5,268 nt of DNA from Sphingomonas sp. (GTDB lineage Bacteria; Pseudomonadota; Alphaproteobacteria; Sphingomonadales; Sphingomonadaceae). Location of the stretch: the NCBI GenBank assembly GCA_030146605.1, contig JASLBO010000307.1, positions 1 through 5,268 of the forward strand, given 5' to 3'. Within the stretch, counting starts at the first letter, position 1; each line of letters begins with the position of its first letter. The position numbers were made by a program, and so were the translations under genes. The notes under the pieces were generated by a model. That model was not told where the DNA came from, did no database searches, and was given only the letters and a program-made list of their open reading frames with translations. Shown in pieces: positions 1 through 4,941 of the stretch.

Positions 1-1718
1 ATTTCGCCGGAGACTTCGGCGGCCTGGAGCATCATTTCGGTATGGGCGGCGCCGGACGGGATCATCGGGAAGCAATTGGCGAGCTTGGCCACCCGGCAAT
101 CGACGAGCACCGGCCCGTCATAAGCGAGCATCTCGCTAATACCCGGATCGAGCTCCTGCCGGCCCTCGATCCGGATGCCCTTCCAGCCATAGGCCTCGGC
201 GAGCTTGACGAAATCGGGGAGCGTGTCCGAATAGCTTTCCGAATAACGCGACTGATAGGTCAGCTCCTGCCACTGGCGGACCATCCCCATATATTCGTTG
301 TTGAGGATGAAGATCTTGACTGGCAGGCGATATTGGGTCGCGGTCGCCAGTTCCTGGATGTTCATCTGGATCGATGCGTCGCCGGCGATGTCGATCACCA
401 GCGCATCCGGGTTGCCGAGCTGCGCGCCGATCGCGGCAGGCAGGCCATAGCCCATCGTGCCGAGACCGCCGCTGGTCAGCCACTTGTTGGGCGATTCGAA
501 GCCGAAATGCTGTGCGGCCCACATCTGGTGCTGGCCGACTTCGGTGGAGATGATCGGCGCGCGATGCTTCGTCGCCTCGTACAGCGCTCGGATCGCGCGC
601 TGCGGCATGATCGCGTCGCCTTTCTCCTCGAAATCGAGGCATTTGGCCTGCCGCCAGCCCTCGATGCGGTTCCACCATTCGGTGAGATCGGGCTTCGGAT
701 GCTGCCGTGCCTTCCAGCAGTGGATCATTTCGCGGAGCGCAATGCCGACATCGCCGATGATCGGAAGGTCGACGCGGACATTCTTGTTCACACTCGACCG
801 GTCGATATCGATATGCACCTTGCGGCTGTTCGGCGCGAAGGCGTCGAGCCGGCCGGTGACGCGATCGTCGAAGCGCGCGCCGAGGGCGATGATCAGATCG
901 GCCTTGTTCATCGCCCAATTGGCTTCCCAGGTGCCGTGCATGCCGAGCATGCCGAGCCACTTCTGGTCCGAGGCGGGCAGGGCACCGAGCCCCATCAAGG
1001 TCGAAGTGACCGGCGCGCCGGTGATCGCGGCGAGTTCGCGCAGCAGCCGCGAGGCCTCGGGCCCCGAGTTGATGATCCCCCCGCCGGTGTAGAAGATCGG
1101 CCGCTCGGCGGCGGCGAGCATGTCGACCGCTTCCTGGATCTTGGCGGCGTCGGGCTGGGTCTGCGGGCGATAGGTCTTGTGCTGGATCGGGCCCGGCGCC
1201 TCATAGCGGGCGGTGGCGACCTGGACGTCCTTGGGGATGTCCACAACCACCGGCCCCGGACGGCCCGAGGTGGCGATGTGGAACGCCTCGTGGATGATGC
1301 TGCCGAGGGTCTCGGGCGCCTTCACGAGGTAATTATGCTTGGTGCAGTGCCGCGTGATGCCGACGGTATCAGCCTCCTGGAAGGCGTCGGTGCCGATCAG
1401 CGCGGTCGGGACCTGACCGGTGATCACGACCATCGGTATCGAATCCATCAGCGCATCGGTGATCCCGGTGACCGCGTTGGTCGCGCCGGGGCCCGAAGTG
1501 ACGAGCACGACGCCGGGCTTGCCGGTCGAGCGGGCATAGCCCTCGGCGGCGTGGGTCGCAGCCTGCTCGTGGCGGACCAGAATGTGCTTGATGCGGTCCT
1601 GCTTGAACAGCGCATCGTAAATCGGAAGCACCGCGCCACCGGGATAGCCGAAGATGACCTCCACACCGAGGTCGCTCAACGCCTCGATCAGGATGTCTGC
1701 TCCGCTCTTCTCGGTCAC
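1..1718 (-). CDS. ilvB: Acetolactate synthase large (catalytic) subunit, 3' end cut by window
   Basis: Thiamine-diphosphate and FAD enzyme that condenses two pyruvates to acetolactate, or pyruvate plus 2-oxobutyrate to acetohydroxybutyrate: the first common step of valine, leucine and isoleucine synthesis, in the cytoplasm. 572 codons are visible; the family is usually 560-590 residues, so only a few C-terminal residues are missing. The N-terminal ThDP domain has FGYPGGAVLPIYDAL (about 23-37) and the catalytic glutamate E51 in RHEQAATHAAEGYAR. The GQVP...IGTDAFQE region follows, then the central FAD-type domain. The C-terminal ThDP/Mg motif is GDASIQM (446-452) to NNEYMGM (473-479), then RQWQE with W483. 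The motif reads GDA where the textbook form is GDG; I recall this as a common alphaproteobacterial variant. Start is GTG at 1718, chosen for its strong ribosome binding site; an in-frame GTG 11 codons upstream lacks one. Lies 77 bases downstream of miaA on the same strand. The regulatory subunit gene (ilvN/ilvH) would be expected next, outside the window. Confidence 0.97.
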   Translation of the reverse strand, partial: MTEKSGADILIEALSDLGVEVIFGYPGGAVLPIYDALFKQDRIKHILVRHEQAATHAAEGYARSTGKPGVVLVTSGPGATNAVTGITDALMDSIPMVVITGQVPTALIGTDAFQEADTVGITRHCTKHNYLVKAPETLGSIIHEAFHIATSGRPGPVVVDIPKDVQVATARYEAPGPIQHKTYRPQTQPDAAKIQEAVDMLAAAERPIFYTGGGIINSGPEASRLLRELAAITGAPVTSTLMGLGALPASDQKWLGMLGMHGTWEANWAMNKADLIIALGARFDDRVTGRLDAFAPNSRKVHIDIDRSSVNKNVRVDLPIIGDVGIALREMIHCWKARQHPKPDLTEWWNRIEGWRQAKCLDFEEKGDAIMPQRAIRALYEATKHRAPIISTEVGQHQMWAAQHFGFESPNKWLTSGGLGTMGYGLPAAIGAQLGNPDALVIDIAGDASIQMNIQELATATQYRLPVKIFILNNEYMGMVRQWQELTYQSRYSESYSDTLPDFVKLAEAYGWKGIRIEGRQELDPGISEMLAYDGPVLVDCRVAKLANCFPMIPSGAAHTEMMLQAAEVSGE

Positions 1719-1723
1719 GTCTG

Positions 1724-1730
1724 CCTCCTT
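1724..1730 (-). promoter_or_regulatory. Strong Shine-Dalgarno for ilvB (decides the GTG start)
   Basis: On the minus strand AAGGAGG lies at 1730-1724, six bases before the GTG at 1718. It is a full anti-16S match and by far the best ribosome binding site in the window. It fixes the GTG start over the in-frame GTG 11 codons upstream and fits a highly expressed biosynthetic gene. Confidence 0.85.
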
Positions 1731-1746
1731 TGTCGCAATGCGCCAT

Positions 1747-1765
1747 AGCACCGCCGGAGGGCGCT
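1747..1765 (-). other. Small hairpin in the ilvB leader
   Basis: Minus-strand RNA AGCGCC (1765-1760), loop of seven bases, GGUGCU (1752-1747): a six-pair stem with one G-U pair. There is no U tract after it, so it is not a classical terminator for miaA. If the candidate promoter is right, its 5' arm lies upstream of the predicted start site, which weakens a leader role. Low-weight observation. Confidence 0.25.
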
Positions 1766-1792
1766 GCTAGCGGCAAGAAAATGGCACGTCAA
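1764..1792 (-). promoter_or_regulatory. Candidate sigma-70-type promoter for ilvB
   Basis: Minus strand TTGACG (1792-1787), a 17-base spacer, then TAGCAG (1769-1764). The -35 matches TTGACA at five of six positions with ideal spacing; the -10 is weak. Transcription would start near 1757, giving a leader of about 39 bases before the ilvB GTG. The -35 begins just after the miaA stop codon, so ilvB could be expressed independently of miaA. This is inferred from motif matching only. Confidence 0.4.
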
Positions 1793-1795
1793 GCG

Positions 1796-2728
1796 TTATG
1801 GATGAAATTTAGTTTCAATTCTATCCAGTCTGACGTTCGTTTCTGTCTCGTTCATGCATTCCCAGCCCCGTGGCGGTTGCCGCCGGAACCAGGTATATTG
1901 CCGTTTGGCATATTGCCGGGTCGCGAGCGCACCGGCTGCGGCAGCTTGCACGACATCGGTCTCGCCCGCAAACAATGCGCGCAACTCGGGCATCCCGATC
2001 GCGCGGAGCACGGGGGCGTCGGCCGGGATGTCGGTGCGCGCGAGCAACGCGGCGGCCTCGTCGCGGCCCTGGTCGAGCATGTCGGCGAAGCGGCGGTCGA
2101 TGCGCTCGCCGAGCCAGTCGCGGTCGGGGAGGAGGATCAGCGGGACGAGGCGAATGTCGCCGGCGATCCCGCCGACATGCTGGCGGTGCCAATGGGACAG
2201 GGGTTGGCCCGTCGAGCGTACGACTTCCAGTGCGCGGGCGACGCGGCTGGTATCCGTCGGGTGCAGCCGCGCGGCGGCCTCCGGATCGGCGTCGGCGAGC
2301 TCGGCATGGGCATCCGCCACGTCGAGCGCGCGGACCGCGCTGCGGATCGCGGGGTCGATTTCGGGGACCGGCGCGATCCCGTCGATCAGCGTGCGCAGAT
2401 ACATGCCGGTGCCGCCGACGAGGATGGGCAGGCGACCGGCCTGATGCGCCTCGGCGATGGCTGCGCGCGCCTCGAGGGCCCACCGCGCGGCGGAATAGGA
2501 GTCGGCGCCGTCGATATGGCCGAACAGCCGATGCGGGACGCGCGTCTCCTCCTCTTGCGTCGGCCGCGCGGTCAGGATGCGCAGATCGGCATAGACCTGC
2601 ATGGAGTCGGCGTTGATTACGGTGCCCCGGTGCTTTTCGGCCAGCGCGAGCGCGAGCGCGGACTTGCCGCTCGCTGTCGGCCCTGCGATGAGCGCCACCG
2701 TTGGCAGGTCAGGGGATCCCATGTTCAT
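1796..2728 (-). CDS. miaA: tRNA dimethylallyltransferase (tRNA A37 isopentenyltransferase)
   Basis: Transfers a dimethylallyl group from DMAPP to N6 of adenosine 37, next to the anticodon of tRNAs reading codons that start with U, in the cytoplasm; this is the substrate for later ms2i6A formation by MiaB. 310 residues, normal for the family. Visible motifs: P-loop GPTASGKS (16-23), DSMQVY (41-46) with the conserved catalytic aspartate D41, GGTGMYL (105-111) with the conserved threonine T107, DTSRVARALEV (159-169), and the C-terminal TRQYAKRQYTWFR (270-282), which matches the RQ-AKRQ-TW signature. The reading frame stays open upstream to 2998, but that part is antisense to serB and unlike MiaA, so the start is put at ATG 2728. 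A second in-frame ATG at 2722 is equally possible by homology. Neither has a recognisable Shine-Dalgarno. The 5' end overlaps divergent serB; ilvB follows on the same strand. Confidence 0.96.
   Translation of the reverse strand: MNMGSPDLPTVALIAGPTASGKSALALALAEKHRGTVINADSMQVYADLRILTARPTQEEETRVPHRLFGHIDGADSYSAARWALEARAAIAEAHQAGRLPILVGGTGMYLRTLIDGIAPVPEIDPAIRSAVRALDVADAHAELADADPEAAARLHPTDTSRVARALEVVRSTGQPLSHWHRQHVGGIAGDIRLVPLILLPDRDWLGERIDRRFADMLDQGRDEAAALLARTDIPADAPVLRAIGMPELRALFAGETDVVQAAAAGALATRQYAKRQYTWFRRQPPRGWECMNETETNVRLDRIETKFHP
2711..2716 (+). promoter_or_regulatory. Probable Shine-Dalgarno for serB, inside miaA codons
   Basis: AGGGGA lies four bases before the serB ATG at 2721, within the N-terminal codons of miaA on the other strand. 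It is a moderate ribosome binding site that supports 2721 as the start over upstream in-frame codons. The same bases form part of an 8-base palindrome GGGATCCC (2713-2720). Confidence 0.5.
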
Positions 2729-3599
2729 CGCGACGCTTGTAGCAGACGGTCTTGCCGCGGGGCAGCTTTCCGAAGCAGCGGACAGGCTGGCGCGAGCCGA
2801 CTGCGGGCCGCGGGCGTGGGAATGGCTCGACGAGGGCAGGGCGGCGGACTTGCGGTTCGTGTCGCACCCGGACGCGGCGCGTGCGGTGCTGGAGGGGGCG
2901 CTTGCGGCGACCGACGTGATCGTCCAGCCGCAGTTTGGCCGCGAGAGGAAGCTTCTCGTCGCCGACATGGATTCGACTATGATCACGGTCGAGTGCATCG
3001 ACGAGCTCGCCGATTATGCGGGCATCAAGCCGCAGATCGCCGAAGTCACTGAGCGGGCGATGCGCGGCGAGCTCGACTTTGCCGAGGCGCTCGATGCACG
3101 GGTGGCGCTGCTCAGGGACCTTGCGGAAAGCGCGATCGATCTTTGCCTCGCCGAGCGGGTGAAGCTGATGCCGGGCGCGAAGACGCTGGTGCAGACAATG
3201 CGCGCGCGGGGAGCGCTGACCATCCTGGTCTCGGGCGGATTCACGCGCTTTGCCGAGCCGGTCGGGGCCGAGATCGGATTCGATCGCGTGATCGCCAACG
3301 TCCTCGAGATCAGCGATGCGCGGCTGACCGGCAAAGTCGCCCGGCCGATCGTCGACAGTGCGACCAAGGAGGCCACGTTACTCGGCGCGCTGACCGAATT
3401 GGGGTTGGGGGCGGAAGAGTCGATGGCGGTGGGGGACGGCGCCAACGATCTCGCGATGATCCGCCAGGCCGGGCTCGGCGTGGCCTATCGCGCGAAGCCC
3501 ATCGTCGCGGCGGCGGCGGGGGTGCGGATCGATCACGGGGATCTGACGGCGCTGCTTTATGCCCAAGGGCTGGCGCGGCGCGACTGGGTGGTCGCCTAG
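2721..3599 (+). CDS. serB: Phosphoserine phosphatase
   Basis: HAD-superfamily phosphatase that hydrolyses O-phosphoserine to serine and phosphate, the last step of the phosphorylated serine pathway, Mg2+-dependent and cytoplasmic. 292 residues. An N-terminal domain of about 75 residues precedes the catalytic core, as in longer SerB proteins. Core motifs: HAD I DMDST (82-86) with nucleophile D82 and general acid D84; conserved E91 in VECIDELAD; HAD II SGGFTRF (171-177) with S171; HAD III K216; HAD IV GDGANDLAMI (238-247). All catalytic residues are intact. Start ATG 2721 is chosen because MFIATLVADG matches the N-terminus expected for alphaproteobacterial SerB and AGGGGA (2711-2716) lies four bases upstream. 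The open frame runs back to 2601, but that part is antisense to miaA and low-complexity. Divergent from and overlapping miaA; convergent with the exported protein gene downstream. Confidence 0.96.
   Translation: MFIATLVADGLAAGQLSEAADRLARADCGPRAWEWLDEGRAADLRFVSHPDAARAVLEGALAATDVIVQPQFGRERKLLVADMDSTMITVECIDELADYAGIKPQIAEVTERAMRGELDFAEALDARVALLRDLAESAIDLCLAERVKLMPGAKTLVQTMRARGALTILVSGGFTRFAEPVGAEIGFDRVIANVLEISDARLTGKVARPIVDSATKEATLLGALTELGLGAEESMAVGDGANDLAMIRQAGLGVAYRAKPIVAAAAGVRIDHGDLTALLYAQGLARRDWVVA
2736..2741 (-). promoter_or_regulatory. Possible -10 element placing a leaderless miaA start
   Basis: On the minus strand TACAAG (2741-2736; four of six match to TATAAT, preceded by TGC) ends seven bases before the miaA ATG at 2728. 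That spacing would put the transcription start on the A of the ATG. The absence of any Shine-Dalgarno agrees with a leaderless message. No convincing -35 was found, so this remains a suggestion. Confidence 0.25.
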
Positions 3600-3601
3600 C
3601 C

Positions 3602-3616
3602 GCGCCTTGCAGGCGC
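3602..3616. terminator. First hairpin of the convergent serB / exported-protein junction
   Basis: GCGCCT (3602-3607), loop TGC, AGGCGC (3611-3616): a perfect six-pair GC-rich stem two bases after the serB stop codon. The symmetric stem folds on either strand. No T tract follows, so intrinsic termination is uncertain; it may instead protect the serB mRNA 3' end or act together with the second hairpin. Confidence 0.45.
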
Positions 3617-3617
3617 C

Positions 3618-3635
3618 CGGCTCGTCAGCGAGCCG
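3618..3635. terminator. Second hairpin, with the exported protein's stop codon in its loop
   Basis: CGGCTCG (3618-3624), loop TCAG, CGAGCCG (3629-3635): a perfect seven-pair stem with a four-base loop. Read on the minus strand the loop is CTGA, and its TGA is the stop codon of the gene at 3625-4032. It sits one base after the first hairpin. Position between convergent genes suggests a bidirectional terminator or 3'-end stabiliser, but neither strand has a U-rich tail. Confidence 0.5.
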
Positions 3636-4032
3636 AGACCTGCTTTACCTTGGTCCACGGCACGAACTTGCCCAGCGACACGAAGCCGCGCGGGAATCGG
3701 CTCGAGCGGTCGACGAGGTTGACCACGTCGATGCTGCACAGCTGCGAGCCGTACATCTTGGTCACCAGGATGTCGTCGTCGTTGAGCGACTCTGCGCCCG
3801 AGCGCGGCTCGTTGACATAGAGCTTGCCGCCGACCCGGTAGACGATCGCCTTGCCCTTGATGATCTGGCTCGAGTTCGACGAGGAGAGCGAGATGCAGTT
3901 TACCGGCTCGCCCGGGGTTCTATCCTTGAGGAGCTTCTCGAGCTGCTGCTCAGGCGTATCGCGCGGCGCGGCGACGGCGGGCGCGGCGATCATGGCCGCG
4001 CCGAGGACGAGAGCTTTGAGAATGTGGGTCAT
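3625..4032 (-). CDS. Small secreted protein of unknown function with two cysteines
   Basis: 135 residues. A typical Sec signal peptide is visible: MTHILKAL followed by a hydrophobic run and APAVA-A, with likely cleavage around residue 21. The mature part of about 114 residues starts with a charged helix-like stretch (DTPEQQLEKLLKD), then C46 in VNCISLS, a serine-rich patch (48-55), KAIVYRVGGKLYVN (61-74), a run of three aspartates D85-D87, C99 in SQLCSID and a basic C-terminus. The two cysteines could form one disulfide in the periplasm. I recall similar short exported proteins in sphingomonads (possibly the DUF6491 group), but I am not sure of the family and assign no function. The start at ATG 4032 is chosen for the signal peptide; AGG five bases upstream is a weak ribosome binding site. 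It lies 47 bases after the MipA-like gene on the same strand, so co-transcription is plausible. Confidence 0.85.
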   Translation of the reverse strand: MTHILKALVLGAAMIAAPAVAAPRDTPEQQLEKLLKDRTPGEPVNCISLSSSNSSQIIKGKAIVYRVGGKLYVNEPRSGAESLNDDDILVTKMYGSQLCSIDVVNLVDRSSRFPRGFVSLGKFVPWTKVKQVSAR

Positions 4033-4054
4033 GCTCGCCTGATAGCACGACCCG

Positions 4055-4084
4055 GCTGAACCTGTCCTGAAGGACCGGCTCAGC
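4055..4084 (-). other. Intergenic hairpin beginning in the MipA-like stop codon
   Basis: On the minus strand GCTGAGCC (4084-4077), G, GTCC (4075-4072), loop TTCA, GGAC (4067-4064), A, GGTTCAGC (4062-4055). This gives twelve pairs including one G-U and one internal G/A mismatch. The 5' arm contains the TGA stop (4082-4080). Read on the plus strand the G-U pair becomes an A/C mismatch, so the fold is stronger in the minus-strand transcript. There is no U tract. It could be a partial terminator or an mRNA processing or stability element between the two genes. Confidence 0.5.
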
Positions 4085-4874
4085 GATTCCCGCCGAACGT
4101 GAAGGTCAGCGCAGCGCCGCCGGCGAACTGGTTGCGCGAGCCGATCGAGCGCACGATCGGGGAATCCGCCGCGTCGCTGACCAGCCGGTCGTATTTGGCA
4201 TAGCCGTAAATGCCCCAGCTGCGATCGAACTGATAGATCGTGGTCGCGCTCGCGCCGACCGCATGGACGCCACCGCCGGGATTGTACACCGCGAGGCCGG
4301 TACGCGCCGCCGCCGCAGGGTTCACGCCGAAATAGGCGTCCTGATATTTGCTGTCGGACAGCGAGACGCGCGGCCCCAGCGAGAACAGCCATTTGTCGCC
4401 GTCGCGAGCGACATAATCGAGCATGACGTTGCCGACGAGGCCCTTGTGCCCGGTGACGCCCTTGCGGAGCTCGCCGCGCGCGCGGATCGAGGAGCCGAGC
4501 CAGAATTGCGCGAAGCCGCCTGCCTCGATCGAAATGCCCACTTCATCGACCGGCAGGTCGGTCTCGTCGCGGCGCCGGCTGCCCTCCAGATTGACCGAAG
4601 GACCGATTGCGAAGCCGCCGCTGTTGATCAGGTTGAACGAAGCGCTCTGGTCGGCCGCGTCGAATTCGAACGGCGTATCGCCGCGCGCCATCGACAGATC
4701 GTAGAGCGGGGTTATCAGGACATCGTCGCCGCCCGGATAGCGCGGCTGGACTTGCGGGCCGAGGCCGACGCGGAAGCGGCGGGGTTCCTTGGGCGCGTCA
4801 TTATCTTGGGCCGCAGCCCCGGTAGCGAACAACAGGGCGGGAAGGGCGGCAGCGGCCAGCATTGCTTTGATCAT
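4080..4874 (-). CDS. MipA/OmpV-family outer membrane beta-barrel protein
   Basis: 264 residues, the usual size for the family. The signal peptide is MIKAMLAAAALPALLFATGAAA, likely cleaved before QDND at residue 23. The mature protein has the family's look: an early RRFRVGLGPQVQPRYPGGDD segment, then alternating amphipathic strands rich in glycine and aromatics (GGFAIGPSVNLEG, SLGPRVSLSD, WGIYGYAKYDRL), the AYFGVNP region and an ending ALTFTFGGNR. Named relatives are E. coli MipA, which links MltA and PBP1B, and Vibrio OmpV; a scaffold role here is not shown. The C-terminus lacks the terminal aromatic residue of a standard barrel signal, with the last phenylalanine five residues from the end. 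Start is ATG 4874; ATG 4862 (residue 5) is an alternative. Neither has a good ribosome binding site. The frame stays open to 5108, but that is the shadow of the SPOR gene. It sits 67 bases after the SPOR gene. Confidence 0.87.
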   Translation of the reverse strand: MIKAMLAAAALPALLFATGAAAQDNDAPKEPRRFRVGLGPQVQPRYPGGDDVLITPLYDLSMARGDTPFEFDAADQSASFNLINSGGFAIGPSVNLEGSRRRDETDLPVDEVGISIEAGGFAQFWLGSSIRARGELRKGVTGHKGLVGNVMLDYVARDGDKWLFSLGPRVSLSDSKYQDAYFGVNPAAAARTGLAVYNPGGGVHAVGASATTIYQFDRSWGIYGYAKYDRLVSDAADSPIVRSIGSRNQFAGGAALTFTFGGNR

Positions 4875-4941
4875 GGCCGCGAAACGCGCCCGTCGCGACT
4901 TTGTTGCGTGTGCGAAGCGATTTTTCTCGGATGAGACGAGC
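4875..4941 (-). other. Gap between SPOR gene and MipA-like gene
   Basis: 67 bases. It holds the EcfG-like candidate above, an 8-base palindrome GTCGCGAC (4892-4899), and a short CGCG-TTT-CGCG foldback just before the barrel gene ATG. On the minus strand a run of five A follows the SPOR stop region. I see no clear sigma-70 promoter, no good ribosome binding site and no intrinsic terminator for the SPOR gene. Confidence 0.4.
4883..4907 (-). promoter_or_regulatory. Candidate EcfG-type (general stress) promoter for the MipA-like gene
   Basis: On the minus strand GCAAC (4907-4903), 16 bases, CGTT (4886-4883). The known alphaproteobacterial EcfG consensus is GGAAC-N16/17-CGTT, so this has one mismatch and correct spacing. 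The CGTT ends eight bases before the ATG at 4874, so transcription would start at or nearly at the start codon. A nine-base motif with one mismatch can arise by chance, so confidence is low. Confidence 0.3.

Noticed and set aside
371..383. GDA instead of GDG in the IlvB ThDP motif as a sign of an inactive enzyme
   Set aside because: I recall the GDASIQM form as usual in alphaproteobacterial acetolactate synthases, and all other catalytic motifs are intact.
42..1748. 568-codon open frame on the plus strand opposite ilvB
   Set aside because: It is antisense to a full, motif-complete ilvB and its product is Arg/Asp/Gly-rich with no recognisable domain. Long antisense open frames are common in GC-rich genes with G/C at third codon positions.
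2643..2660. Three perfect copies of the hexamer AGCGCG (possible phase-variable repeat)
   Set aside because: It codes for an alternating Ala-Leu helix after the MiaA P-loop, and slippage by six bases keeps the frame, so no on/off switching is expected.
2601..2720. N-terminal extension of serB by 40 codons
   Set aside because: It is antisense to the miaA P-loop region, with a Ser/Ala repeat unlike SerB, and a better start with a ribosome binding site exists at 2721.
2729..2998. N-terminal extension of miaA by 90 codons
   Set aside because: It is antisense to serB, low-complexity and Ser/Ala-rich, and unlike MiaA N-termini, which begin shortly before the P-loop.
4033..4392. Upstream extension of the small exported protein frame
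   Set aside because: It runs through the MipA-like gene in another frame and would bury a clear signal peptide inside the protein.
4876..4889. CGCG-TTT-CGCG foldback before the MipA-like ATG as a translation switch
   Set aside because: It has only four core pairs plus two beyond a G/G mismatch, and there is no Shine-Dalgarno for it to hide.
4892..4899. Palindrome GTCGCGAC as a possible operator
   Set aside because: An 8-base GC-rich palindrome is expected by chance at this composition, and no second copy or known operator match was seen.
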